A stretch of 64,000 nt of DNA from Streptomyces spiralis (GCF_014654675.1 NZ_BNBC01000015.1:59233-123232), one strand, 5' to 3'. Numbered from the stretch's first letter, positions 32,988-41,981 are shown. Numbers and translations: made by a program. The notes: generated by a model from the letters alone, not told the origin.

Positions 32988-34157
32988 ATGCGTCACTTCG
33001 GGCACCTCGCTCCTGAGGTGCGGCAGCACCTCTTCCACCGGGAGCCGGGGGAGTTCACCGCCGACTCCCCGGCCCGGCTGCTCTCCGCCGCGCTGGGCGC
33101 CACGCTCTACAGCCCCGCCACCCGCCCGCGCCTGGCCGACGACATCCTCAAGCAGGCCGCGCGCGGCGTGGTCTCGATGGTGCTCTGCCTGGAGGACTCG
33201 ATAGACGACGCGGACGTGGAGCACGGCGAGGAGAACCTCGTCCGGCAGTTCGCCGAGCTGGCCGCGCGCCCCGGCGGCGCCGACCTGCCCCTGCTGTTCA
33301 TCCGGGTCCGCGCCGCCGAGCAGATACCCGACCTGGTGCGCCGGCTGGGGTCGTCCGTGCGGCTGCTGTCCGGATTCGTGCTGCCGAAGTTCACCGGGGA
33401 GCGGGGCCTGCCCTTCCTGGAGGCGCTGCAGGCCGCCGAGACGGCGAGCGGACGCCGGCTGTTCGCCATGCCGGTGCTGGAGTCCCCCGAGCTGCTGTAC
33501 CGCGAGTCGCGGGTGGACACCCTGGAGGGCATCTTCCGCGCGGTCGACAAGTACCGCGACCGGGTGCTGGCGCTGCGCCTGGGCGTCACCGACTTCTGCT
33601 CGTCGTACGGCCTGCGCAGGGCCCCGGACATGACGGCCTACGACGTCCAGGTCGTCGCCTCGGTGATCGCCGACGTGGTGAACATGCTGGGCCGGGCCGA
33701 CGGCACCGGGTTCACGGTGACCGGCCCGGTGTGGGAGTACTTCCGGGCGCCGGAGCGGATGTTCAAGCCGCAGCTGCGGCAGAGCCCCTTCCTGGAGGTG
33801 CAGGCGGTCGAGCTGCGCGCGAGACTGATCGAGCACGCGATGGACGGGCTGCTGCGGGAGATCTCCCTGGACCAGGCCAACGGGCTGCTGGGCAAGACCT
33901 GCATCCACCCCTCCCATGTCCTGCCCGTGCACGCGCTGTCGGTGGTCAGTCACGAGGAGTTCAGTGACGCGGCGGACATCCTGCGGCCGGAGCGGGGCGG
34001 CGGGGGAGTGCTCAGGTCGGCGTACACGAACAAGATGAACGAGGTGAAGCCGCACCGCGCCTGGGCCGAGCGGACCCTGCTGCGGGCGGAGGTCTTCGGT
34101 GTCGCGAGGGAGGACGTCGGCTTCGTGGAGCTGCTCGCCGCCGGAATCCCCGACTGA
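32988..34157 (+). CDS. HpcH/HpaI (CitE-like) aldolase of the Ter-associated module
   Basis: The 389-residue TIM-barrel protein contains GATLYSPATRPRLADDILKQAARGVVSMVLCLEDSIDDADVEHGEENL, LFIRVRAAEQIPDLVRRLG, GFVLPKFTGERG and FAMPVLESPELLYRESRVDTLEGIFRAVDKYRDRVLALRLGVTDFCSSYGLRR, the CitE/HpcH pattern with metal-binding acidic residues. It is longer than stand-alone CitE (~290). In Ter neighbourhoods such a protein is predicted (comparative genomics of Anantharaman and co-workers) to act in making a nucleoside-like metabolite. ATG 32988 follows GGGGGAG. The PRTase fusion starts 62 bases later. Confidence 0.88.
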   Translation: MRHFGHLAPEVRQHLFHREPGEFTADSPARLLSAALGATLYSPATRPRLADDILKQAARGVVSMVLCLEDSIDDADVEHGEENLVRQFAELAARPGGADLPLLFIRVRAAEQIPDLVRRLGSSVRLLSGFVLPKFTGERGLPFLEALQAAETASGRRLFAMPVLESPELLYRESRVDTLEGIFRAVDKYRDRVLALRLGVTDFCSSYGLRRAPDMTAYDVQVVASVIADVVNMLGRADGTGFTVTGPVWEYFRAPERMFKPQLRQSPFLEVQAVELRARLIEHAMDGLLREISLDQANGLLGKTCIHPSHVLPVHALSVVSHEEFSDAADILRPERGGGGVLRSAYTNKMNEVKPHRAWAERTLLRAEVFGVAREDVGFVELLAAGIPD

Positions 34158-34219
34158 CCCGCTGCGCACCGCGGCCGACGACCCTCGCCCACCCACCACA
34201 GGGAATCCACAGGAAACGC

Positions 34220-36676
34220 ATGAACCGCAGGAACACGGCAGGAAACGACGGAGTCTGGTCCGGCACCTGGGTCGCCGAGCGGCTCGGGGTCGAGCTGCTG
34301 GGCGGCGAGGAGCTGACCGGCCTGCTGGGGCTCGCGCTGCGCCGCAACCCCAAGCGGGCGCACCTGCTCGTGTCCAACGTGCTCGGCAAGCACGTACCGC
34401 AGTCGCCGTCGGTGGTGTACGGCCACGGATTCGCGCTGGGCCGCCGGGTGCGGGAGCTGCTGGGCGAGCCGGAGGCCGCCACGGCGGTCGTCCTGGGCTA
34501 CGCGGAGACCGCGACGGGCCTCGGCCACTCGGTCGCCGACGGCCTGGGCCCGGCCACCTACCTGCACTCCACGCGCCGCCCCGTCCCCGGCCTCGCCCCG
34601 GCGGGCGGCTTCGAGGAGTCCCACTCGCACGCCACCTCGCACCTGCTGCTGCCCGAGGACCCGGCGCTGCTGTCCGGGGACGGCCCGCTGGTCCTCGTGG
34701 ACGACGAGTTCTCCACCGGCAACACCGTCCTGAACACCATCCGCGACCTGCACTCCCGCCATCCGCGCCGGCGGTACGTGGTGGTCGCCCTGGTCGACAT
34801 GCGCTCACCGGCCGACACCGCTCGCCTGGACGAGTTCGCCCAGGAGATCGGCGCCCGTGTGGACCTGGTCGCGGCCGCCTCCGGGACCGTACGCCTTCCC
34901 GACGGCGTGCTGGAGAAGGGACAGGCGCTGGTCGCTCGGCACGAGACGGCCACCCTGCCCGCCCAGCGCACCCGCGGCCGCGTCACCCGAGTCGACCTGC
35001 GCTGGCCCCGCGGCGTGCCCGACGGCGGCCGGCACGGGTTCACGCCCGGGCACCGGGACCGGCTGGAGCGCGCCCTGCCCGACATGACCGCCCGGGTCGC
35101 CGAGGCGCTGCCCGGGACCGCCCGCCGGGTGCTGGTCCTCGGCTTCGAGGAGCTGATGTACGCGCCGCTGCGGCTCGCCCGCGAGCTGGAGCAGGTCGTG
35201 GCCGCCGAGGTGCGCTACTCCACCACGACCCGCTCCCCGGTCCTCGCGGTCGACGACCCCGGGTACGCGATCCGCACCCGCCTGGTCTTCCCGGCGCACG
35301 ACGACCCGGCCGACGGCCCCGGCGAGCGCTACGCGTACAACGTGGCAGGGGCGGGCTTCGACGCCGTCGTCGCCGTCGTCGACTCGGCCGCCGACACCCC
35401 CGCGCTGCACGCCCCCGACGGCCTGCTGGCCCAGCTCGCCGGGCACACCCCGCACGTCCTGCTCGCGGTCGTACCGTCCTACGTCCCCGCCCCCGCACCC
35501 AGCCCCGAAAGGCCCCGTATGCTGCCCGAGCCCCTCCGCGGCCCCGCCTTCTCCTCGTACGCGCCCGAGGAGGTCGGCTGGCTGCTGCAGGACCTCTCGG
35601 ACGTGACGCTGGAGGCGCCGACCGAGGAGCGCGAGGAGGCGATCCAGAGCGGCGGGGCGCACTACGCCGAGTCGCTGCCGGTGGAGTACCAGCCCAGCGA
35701 GCAGTACCAGGAGCTCTTCCAGGCGGCGCTCGACGCCTCGGCGGACCGGATCGCGCGGGCCGTCGGCGCGGTCACCGAGACCGTCCTCGCCGAGCGGTCG
35801 CCGCGGCCCGTCCTGGTCTCGCTCGCCCGCGCCGGCACCCCGGTCGGTGTGCTGATGCGCCGCTGGGCCCGGTTCCGGCACGGCCTGGACCTGCCGCACT
35901 ACGCCGTGTCGATCGTGCGCGGCCGGGGCATCGACGCCAACGCGCTGCGCTGGCTGGCCGACCGGCACGACCCCGCGGACGTGGTCTTCGTCGACGGCTG
36001 GACCGGCAAGGGGGCCATCACCCGGGAACTCGCCCAGGCCGTCCGGGAGTTCGAGGAGAAGGAGGGGATCACCGGCTTCGACCCGGAGATCGCCGTGCTC
36101 GCCGACCCGGGCTCGTGCGTACGCACCTACGGCACCCGGGAGGACTTCCTCATACCCTCCGCCTGCCTGAACTCCACCGTCTCCGGGCTGATTTCGCGCA
36201 CCGTCCTGCGCGCGGACCTGGTCGGCCCCGACGACTTCCACGGCGCGAAGTTCTACCGCGAACTCGCCGGCGCCGACGTCTCGGGCGTCTTCCTCGACAC
36301 CGTCTCCGCCCGCTTCCCGGAGGTGGCCGACGCCGTCGAGCAGGCCGCCAAGGAGCTGCTGTCCGCCGACCGCACCCCGACCTGGGAGGGCTGGGCGGCG
36401 GTCGAGCGGATCAGCGAGGAGTACGGCATCCACGACGTGAACCTGGTCAAGCCGGGCGTCGGGGAGACCACGCGGGTGCTGCTGCGCCGGGTGCCGTGGA
36501 AGATCCTCGCGTGGTCCGGGGCGGGCGCCGACCTGGACCACGTACGCCTGCTGGCCGAGCAGAGAGGGGTTCCGGTCGAGGAGGTGGACGAACTGCCGTA
36601 CACCTGCGTGGGTCTGATCCACCCCCGCTACACGCGCGGTGCGACCGGCGCCGACGGCAAGGCGGTGAACGGCTGA
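34220..36676 (+). CDS. Fused phosphoribosyltransferase-TRSP-PRTase/StiP-PELOTA protein
   Basis: The 818-residue protein joins what are often separate Ter-associated proteins. Residues ~20-240: PRTase_2-type domain with PRPP loop VLVDDEFSTGNT (158-169). ~290-420: TRSP domain (VLVLGFEELMYAPLRLARELE, STTTRSPVLAVDDPGYAIRT). ~430-735: PRTase_1/StiP-like domain (YAPEEVGWLLQDLS, SGGAHYAESLPVEYQPSEQY, VLVSLARAGTPVGVLMRRW, VVFVDGWTGKGAITREL). ~741-805: PELOTA-type RNA-binding-like domain (WKILAWSGAGADLDHVRLLAEQRGVPVEEVDELPYTCVGLIHP). Predicted role: attaching a base to phosphoribose in a nucleoside-like product; some databases call the third domain a cysteine protease (StiP), which I consider less likely given the chemistry-like context. 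The stop overlaps the HAD start. Confidence 0.87.
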   Translation: MNRRNTAGNDGVWSGTWVAERLGVELLGGEELTGLLGLALRRNPKRAHLLVSNVLGKHVPQSPSVVYGHGFALGRRVRELLGEPEAATAVVLGYAETATGLGHSVADGLGPATYLHSTRRPVPGLAPAGGFEESHSHATSHLLLPEDPALLSGDGPLVLVDDEFSTGNTVLNTIRDLHSRHPRRRYVVVALVDMRSPADTARLDEFAQEIGARVDLVAAASGTVRLPDGVLEKGQALVARHETATLPAQRTRGRVTRVDLRWPRGVPDGGRHGFTPGHRDRLERALPDMTARVAEALPGTARRVLVLGFEELMYAPLRLARELEQVVAAEVRYSTTTRSPVLAVDDPGYAIRTRLVFPAHDDPADGPGERYAYNVAGAGFDAVVAVVDSAADTPALHAPDGLLAQLAGHTPHVLLAVVPSYVPAPAPSPERPRMLPEPLRGPAFSSYAPEEVGWLLQDLSDVTLEAPTEEREEAIQSGGAHYAESLPVEYQPSEQYQELFQAALDASADRIARAVGAVTETVLAERSPRPVLVSLARAGTPVGVLMRRWARFRHGLDLPHYAVSIVRGRGIDANALRWLADRHDPADVVFVDGWTGKGAITRELAQAVREFEEKEGITGFDPEIAVLADPGSCVRTYGTREDFLIPSACLNSTVSGLISRTVLRADLVGPDDFHGAKFYRELAGADVSGVFLDTVSARFPEVADAVEQAAKELLSADRTPTWEGWAAVERISEEYGIHDVNLVKPGVGETTRVLLRRVPWKILAWSGAGADLDHVRLLAEQRGVPVEEVDELPYTCVGLIHPRYTRGATGADGKAVNG

Positions 36677-37488
36677 TGCCGGTGGTGGTGGCGAGCGACC
36701 TCGACCGTACGCTCATCTACTCGTCGGCGGCGCTGGCGCTGACCATGCCGGACGCGCGGGCGCCACGGTTGCTGTGCGTGGAGGTGCACGAGAGCAGGCC
36801 GCTGTCGTACATGACGGAGACGGCCGCCCAGTTGCTGACCGACCTCGGGGACACGGCGGTGTTCGTGCCGACCACGACCCGCACCCGCAAGCAGTACCTG
36901 CGCATCAACCTGCCGGGTCCGGCGCCGGCGTACGCGATCTGCGCCAACGGCGGCCATCTGCTGGTGGACGGGGTGTCGGACGCCGACTGGCACCGGCGGG
37001 TCACCGAGCGGCTGGCCGGCGAGTGCGCGCCGCTCGCCGAGGTGCGCGAGCATCTGCTGCGCACCGCCGACCCGGTGTGGGTGCGCAAGCACCGGGTCGC
37101 CGAGGACCTGTTCGCCTATCTCGTCGTGGAGCGCGAACTGCTCCCCGAGGACTGGGTGAAGGAGCTGGGCGCCTGGGCGGAGAACCTCGGCTGGACGGTC
37201 TCCCTGCAGGGCCGGAAGATCTACGCCGTACCCAAGCCGCTCACCAAGAGCGCCGCCGTCCGTGAGGTCGCCCGCCGCACCGGCACCGACCTGGTGCTCG
37301 GGGCGGGCGACTCGCTGCTGGACGCCGATCTGCTGCTGGCCGTGGACCGCGGCTGGCGCCCCGGTCACGGCGAACTGGCCGACACGGGCTGGACCGCACC
37401 CGGCATCAGCGCGCTGCCCGAGCGCGGGGTGCTGGCCGGGGAGCGGATCGTACGGGAGTTCCTCAAGGCCACCCGGGCGCCGCGGTAG
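36676..37488 (+). CDS. HAD-superfamily phosphatase of the Ter-associated module
   Basis: The 270-residue protein begins with HAD motif I in VVASDLDRTLIYSS (DLDRT), continues with TTTRTRKQYLRINLPGPAPAYAICANGGHLLVDG, and has the late Lys in KPLTKSAAVREVARRTG and motif IV in LVLGAGDSLLDADLLLAV. The layout is the Cof/sucrose-phosphatase-like C2 subgroup. It probably dephosphorylates the phosphoribosylated product of the two preceding genes. ATG 36676 overlaps the PRTase stop (TGATG), indicating translational coupling. Confidence 0.9.
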   Translation: MPVVVASDLDRTLIYSSAALALTMPDARAPRLLCVEVHESRPLSYMTETAAQLLTDLGDTAVFVPTTTRTRKQYLRINLPGPAPAYAICANGGHLLVDGVSDADWHRRVTERLAGECAPLAEVREHLLRTADPVWVRKHRVAEDLFAYLVVERELLPEDWVKELGAWAENLGWTVSLQGRKIYAVPKPLTKSAAVREVARRTGTDLVLGAGDSLLDADLLLAVDRGWRPGHGELADTGWTAPGISALPERGVLAGERIVREFLKATRAPR

Positions 37489-37532
37489 GCCGTACGGGAC
37501 CGTCCCACCGAGCCGTACGGCCGGACCGGTCG

Positions 37533-37763
37533 TCAGCCGCCGCAGCAGCCCCCGCCGCAGCACCCTCCGCCGCCACCCGCGCCGCCGGACCGGGGCGCTG
37601 CGGAGGGGGCCGTCGCCGAGCCGCCCACCGCGACCGTGGACAGCAGCTTGACGGTGTCGTCGTGACCGGCGGGGCAGGCCGCCGGAGCGGCGGATTCCGC
37701 CATGGGACGGCTCAGTTCGAAGGTGTCGCCGCAGCTCCGGCAGCGGTACTCGTAGCGAGGCAT
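37533..37763 (-). CDS. FmdB-type zinc ribbon protein
   Basis: The 76-residue protein opens with MPRYEYRCRSCGDTFELSRPM and CPAGHDD, giving the two-knuckle zinc ribbon of the FmdB regulatory family, and ends in a Gly/Cys tail (GGGGGCCGGGCCGG) that could bind further metal. The role is unknown; the family name derives from a putative regulator of formamidase. It diverges from the penicillin-binding protein gene. Confidence 0.88.
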   Translation of the reverse strand: MPRYEYRCRSCGDTFELSRPMAESAAPAACPAGHDDTVKLLSTVAVGGSATAPSAAPRSGGAGGGGGCCGGGCCGG

Positions 37764-37983
37764 GGCTCCACATTAACGGGAGTGACCAGACGCACAGAGA
37801 TCTGTGTTTCTTGTGTGTTCGTTTCTGTCCCGTTCTCATGCGGAGATATTGAAAAGACGGCTGATAATTTTGTACGGCCGCGAGAGCCGCGAGGCGGCTG
37901 GGAGTGATGGGGGCTGGCGGCCGCGTGTGCGGCAGCTGTGTCGACCCGCGCGAGCAACACGGAGTGCGGAGGGAGACGCAGTC
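37764..37983. promoter_or_regulatory. Divergent intergenic region, FmdB-like gene / PBP gene
   Basis: This 220-base gap is AT-rich for the genome. It holds an inverted repeat CACAGA-GA-TCTGTG (37793-37806) 30 bases upstream of the FmdB-like start, and a TTGAAA/TGATAATTT stretch (about 37850-37872) that may contain the PBP promoter. GGAGGGAG precedes the PBP GTG. I cannot fix promoter boundaries. Confidence 0.4.
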
Positions 37984-40527
37984 GTGACCGAGGCAGGGCA
38001 GGGGGAGGGCCTTCCGGAGGAAGGCCGCCGGTCCGGTGAGCGCCGCGTCGCGCCCGGGGGAGCGCCCGACGACGGCGCGCCGCCGCCGGCGGACGCGACG
38101 ATGCAGCTGAACGTCGACGCCCTGCGCAAACAGCAGAACCCGGCGAAGCCGGAGGCCGTTCCGTCCCGGCCGGACGAGACCATGCAGTTGAAGGTCGAGG
38201 CCCTGCGCAAGCAGCAGAACCGGGAGAAACCGGCGAACCCGGCGAAGCCGGCGCGGCCGCAGGCCGAGGCCGCAGCGCCCCGGCCGGACGAGACCATGCA
38301 GCTCAAGGTCGACACCCTCCGCAAGCGGCCGCACGAGACCATGCAGCTGCACATCGTCCGGCAGCGGACCCCCGGCCGGAGCACCGGTCAGGCGACCGAC
38401 CCGACGAACGGCCAAGCTGCTTCGCCCGCCGGCCGGCGGGCCGACCGCCGCAAGCCGCGCAGCACGAAGCTCGCCCTGCCCCCGGCCCTCGCCCGGCTGA
38501 GGACCGAGGCCGGACGGCGCCTCGCTCCGGTCACCCGCCGCCTGGCGCCCGTCGCCGCGGTGGTCGCCCCGTACGCCCGGAAGCTGAAACCGGTCTACCC
38601 GCGCCCCGGCCGTACCGGCTGGCGCCGCTGGATGCCCTCCTGGCGGCAGTGGATCGGCATCGTCTTCTCCACCATCGGCCTGACCGGCCTGTTCCTGGTC
38701 GTCGCCTACGCCGCCACGGACATACCGCAGAACCTGAACACCTACGCCACCCAGCAGGACAACGTCTACTTCTGGTCCGACGGCACCCCGATGGCCCGCA
38801 CCGGCTGGGTGCAGCGGCAGGCGATGCCGCTGAAGGACATACCCGAGGACGTCCGCTGGGCCGTCCTCGCCGCCGAGAACGAGAGCTTCTACAGCGACCC
38901 GGGCATCTCCTTCAAGGGCATCACCCGCGCCCTGTGGCGCACGGTCGGCGAGGGTGACACCGAGGGCGGCTCGACCATCACCCAGCAGTACGTCAAGAAC
39001 GTCTACCTGACCCAGAACCAGACGGTCAGCCGCAAGTTCACCGAGGCGATGATCTCCCTCAAGCTCGACAACAGGATGAGCAAGGACAAGATCCTCGAGG
39101 GCTATCTCAACACCAGCTGGTTCGGCCGCGGCACCTACGGCATCCAGCGCGCCGCCCAGGCCTACTACGGCAAGGACGTCAGCGAACTCAACGTCAGCGA
39201 GGCCGCCTTCCTCGCCTCCCTGCTCAAGGGCGCCGGCCTCTACGACCCCACCCTGAACCCGAAGAACCACGACCGCGCCGTGGAGCGCTGGAGCTGGATC
39301 CTGGACCGCATGGTCAAGATCGGCAAGCTGTCGCCGGCCGAGCGCGTCCAGTACAAGACGTTCCCCGAGCCGCTCAAGCGCAACCCGCTGTACGACACCG
39401 GCCAGCAGACCGACTACCTGGTCGAACTGGCCTCGCAGTATGCGAAGAAGTCCGCGCACCTGTCCGACAAGGACTTCGACCTGGGCGGCTACCAGATCTA
39501 CACCACGTTCGACCGCAAGCGGGAGGCCACGCTCACCGACGTCGTCACCAAGGCCCGCAAGGACGCGAAGGCGAAGGACCCGAAGGCGGCGAAGACCGCC
39601 CACTACGGTGCCGCCTCGGTGGCCGCCGACGGCCGCATCCTCGCCGTCTACGGCGGCCCCGACCACCGTACGCAGGGCTTCAACGAGTCCAACGCCTCCA
39701 CCGTCCCGGCCGGTTCGGCCTTCCAGCCGTTCGTGTACGCGGCCGGCCTGCAGCACGGGGTCGTCAAACGGCGTGACGCGCCCCGCGAGCAGATCACCCC
39801 GGACACCGTCTACAACGGGGACGACGCCGTGCCCGTCACCACCCCCGAGGGGCCGTACTGGGACCGCAGCGGCCGCAAGGTCGCCGCGCACAACGACGGC
39901 AAGAAGTCCTACGGCCGGATCAGCCTGCGCAAGGCGCTCGCGCAGTCGGTGAACACGCCGTTCATGCAGCTCGGCATGGACACCGGCCTGGACCAGGTCA
40001 AGCAGACCGCCGAGGCGGCAGGGCTGCTGTCCTCCAGCATCGGCCCGCAGGTGCCCTCCCTGTCCCAGGGCAGCTCCACGCCGAGCGCGATCCGCATGGC
40101 CAACGGCTACGCCACCTTCGCCGCCGGGGGACTGCACACCGAGCCGTACTCGGTGCGGCGGATCACCCGCAACGGCTCGGCGGTACGGCTCGAGACCTCG
40201 GCCGCGAGCCGGGCGGTCAGCGCCCAGGTGGCCCAGCAGGTCACCGACGCGCTCGCCGACGCCTTCCGCACCGCCCACCCCGCCGCGGCCTCCGCCGCGG
40301 CCGCGACGCCCTCGACGGCCGTGGTGGCCGGCAAGGCCGGCACCACCGAGGACGACAAGGCCGCCTGGTACGTCGGCACCGCCAGGTCGGTGTCCACGGC
40401 GGTGGTCGTCTATCGGATGGATCTGGCGAAAAGCCTCGAACCACTGCCACTGAAGGGACTCGCGGGAACCACCGCCGACAGCGTTCCGTACTCCATATGG
40501 GCCGGCGCCATGGCACCGCTCGGCTGA
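37984..40527 (+). CDS. Class A penicillin-binding protein with altered transpeptidase motifs
   Basis: The 847-residue bifunctional-type protein has a disordered cytoplasmic head (1-220) with four TMQL motifs (Thr39, 66, 104, 119), one membrane anchor (~224-244), a GT51 glycosyltransferase domain (AAENESFYSDPGISFKGITRAL, GGSTITQQYVKNVYL) and a C-terminal transpeptidase domain. In the latter the SxxK motif reads SAFQ (Ser578, Gln581 instead of Lys), SxN is intact (SVN, Ser655), and KTG reads KAG (Lys784-Ala-Gly). Loss of the catalytic Lys predicts little or no transpeptidation while glycan polymerisation may remain. The GTG start at 37984 has a strong ribosome site. Confidence 0.93.
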   Translation: MTEAGQGEGLPEEGRRSGERRVAPGGAPDDGAPPPADATMQLNVDALRKQQNPAKPEAVPSRPDETMQLKVEALRKQQNREKPANPAKPARPQAEAAAPRPDETMQLKVDTLRKRPHETMQLHIVRQRTPGRSTGQATDPTNGQAASPAGRRADRRKPRSTKLALPPALARLRTEAGRRLAPVTRRLAPVAAVVAPYARKLKPVYPRPGRTGWRRWMPSWRQWIGIVFSTIGLTGLFLVVAYAATDIPQNLNTYATQQDNVYFWSDGTPMARTGWVQRQAMPLKDIPEDVRWAVLAAENESFYSDPGISFKGITRALWRTVGEGDTEGGSTITQQYVKNVYLTQNQTVSRKFTEAMISLKLDNRMSKDKILEGYLNTSWFGRGTYGIQRAAQAYYGKDVSELNVSEAAFLASLLKGAGLYDPTLNPKNHDRAVERWSWILDRMVKIGKLSPAERVQYKTFPEPLKRNPLYDTGQQTDYLVELASQYAKKSAHLSDKDFDLGGYQIYTTFDRKREATLTDVVTKARKDAKAKDPKAAKTAHYGAASVAADGRILAVYGGPDHRTQGFNESNASTVPAGSAFQPFVYAAGLQHGVVKRRDAPREQITPDTVYNGDDAVPVTTPEGPYWDRSGRKVAAHNDGKKSYGRISLRKALAQSVNTPFMQLGMDTGLDQVKQTAEAAGLLSSSIGPQVPSLSQGSSTPSAIRMANGYATFAAGGLHTEPYSVRRITRNGSAVRLETSAASRAVSAQVAQQVTDALADAFRTAHPAAASAAAATPSTAVVAGKAGTTEDDKAAWYVGTARSVSTAVVVYRMDLAKSLEPLPLKGLAGTTADSVPYSIWAGAMAPLG

Positions 40528-40659
40528 CCCCGGGCGGACCGCCGCACCGGCACCGGCCCCATCGACCCGTACGCCCCGCAACCGAAGACTCCCGCGGACC
40601 GCGCAGACCGTGCGAACCGCCGCAGCCCCCCCGCAGACACCCGCAGATTCGAGCCGCCC

Positions 40660-41946
40660 ATGAAGCCGACCTCCGGCCGCCGCCGCAAGGCCCGCGCTCG
40701 CCGCCGACCCACCCACCCGCAGTTCCTCACCCTGGCGGCCCTCCTGGTCGTCGCCTCCGTCGTGGCGGGCTTCCTGGCGCTCACCCGCCCCGACTCCACC
40801 ACGCCGACCGCCTCCGCCGGCTCCAAGGGCGGCGCCAGGAGTCCCTCGCCGACGGCGACCAAGGAGCCGAAGTGGGACGGCAGGACCCATGTGCTCGGTG
40901 ACGGCTCCACCTCGTACACGGGCCCGCAGAAGGGCGAGTTGAAGCCCGAACCGCTCAAACCGGGTGAAAAACCACCGCAGTTCGTGGTGTTCTCCTGGGA
41001 CGGCGCCCTGGAGGGCAGTGACCACCTGTTCTCGCACTACCGGGAGATGGCCCAGGAGTACAACGCCCACATGACCTTCTTCCTCACGGGCATCTACCTG
41101 CTGCCCAAGAGCAAGAAGTCCCTCTACCACGGCCCGATGCACTCGCCGGGCGACGCCGCCATCGACTACGCCACCGACGAGCACATACGCGAGACCCTGG
41201 AGCAGCTGCGCCTCGCCTACGACCAGGGCAACGAGATAGGCACCCACTTCAACGGCCACTTCTGCGGCGCCAAGGGCGGCGGCGACTGGAGCGTCGAGGA
41301 GTGGAAGAGCGAGATCGACCAGTTCTACTCGTTCGTGGAGAAGTGGAAGACCAACACCGGCTTCACCGACATCCCCCCGCTGCCCTTCGACTTCAGGAAG
41401 GAGGTCACCGGCGGGCGCGCGCCCTGCCTGGAGGGGCAGCCCAACCTGCTGAAGGCCGTCAAGGACTACGGCTGGCGCTACGACGCCTCCTCGCCCGGCG
41501 ACTTCCAGATCTGGCCGGTGAAGAAGAACGGCATCTGGGACTTCCCGCTGCAAATGCTGCCGTACGAGAACGGCAAGTTCCAGGGCCTGTCCATGGACTT
41601 CAACTTCCTCTACAACCAGTCCGACGGCGAGACCAAGGGCGACCCGGCCAAGTACCCGCAGTGGGAGCAGCAGACCGTCGACTCCTACATGGCCGGCTTC
41701 AACCGCGTCTACTACGGCAGCCGCGCCCCGCTGTTCATCGGCAACCACTTCGAGGACTGGAACGGCGGCATCTACATGAAGTCCATCGACCAGGTCGTCA
41801 AGAACGTCTGCACCAAACCGGGCGTCAAGTGCGTGTCGTTCAAGGAGCTCGCGGACTGGCTGGACGTTCAGAAGCCGGAGACGCTGCAACGGCTGCGCGC
41901 CCTGGATCCGGCCCAGTCCCCCGACTGGTCACAGGTGGTCAAGTGA
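40660..41946 (+). CDS. Exported NodB-like polysaccharide deacetylase
   Basis: The 428-residue protein has an N-terminal membrane anchor (FLTLAALLVVASVVAGFLAL) after a basic head, a Ser/Thr/Pro linker, then a NodB-like fold: FVVFSWDGALEGSDHLF (first Asp ligand at about residue 113), HMTFFLTGIYLL, and EIGTHFNGHFCG supplying the two His ligands. The sequence is divergent from classical TFDDG deacetylases, so substrate (peptidoglycan, chitin or other glycan) is open. It follows the PBP gene by 132 bases in the same direction, consistent with an envelope role. The start ATG 40660 lacks a strong ribosome site. Confidence 0.83.
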   Translation: MKPTSGRRRKARARRRPTHPQFLTLAALLVVASVVAGFLALTRPDSTTPTASAGSKGGARSPSPTATKEPKWDGRTHVLGDGSTSYTGPQKGELKPEPLKPGEKPPQFVVFSWDGALEGSDHLFSHYREMAQEYNAHMTFFLTGIYLLPKSKKSLYHGPMHSPGDAAIDYATDEHIRETLEQLRLAYDQGNEIGTHFNGHFCGAKGGGDWSVEEWKSEIDQFYSFVEKWKTNTGFTDIPPLPFDFRKEVTGGRAPCLEGQPNLLKAVKDYGWRYDASSPGDFQIWPVKKNGIWDFPLQMLPYENGKFQGLSMDFNFLYNQSDGETKGDPAKYPQWEQQTVDSYMAGFNRVYYGSRAPLFIGNHFEDWNGGIYMKSIDQVVKNVCTKPGVKCVSFKELADWLDVQKPETLQRLRALDPAQSPDWSQVVK

Positions 41947-41950
41947 CGTC

Positions 41951-41981
41951 AAGTGGCCCCTATAACCCCTTGGTTCCACTT
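41951..41981 (+). terminator. Inverted repeat after the deacetylase gene
   Basis: CAAGTGG and CCACTTG flank a 17-base loop containing CCCCTATAACCCC, a few bases after the stop at 41946. It may be a weak terminator or an operator for the amidase-like gene 85 bases downstream. Confidence 0.35.

Noticed and set aside
34099..36675. Upstream extension of the HAD frame into the PRTase gene (open for over 800 codons)
   Set aside because: The region is covered by the PRTase fusion in another frame with conserved motifs. The HAD domain starts exactly at ATG 36676, which overlaps the PRTase stop.
36628..41889. A 1753-codon open frame on the minus strand across the HAD, PBP and deacetylase genes
   Set aside because: It is an antisense shadow caused by high GC at third positions; the plus-strand genes have clear domains, start sites and motifs, and the antisense product is low-complexity without any recognisable fold.
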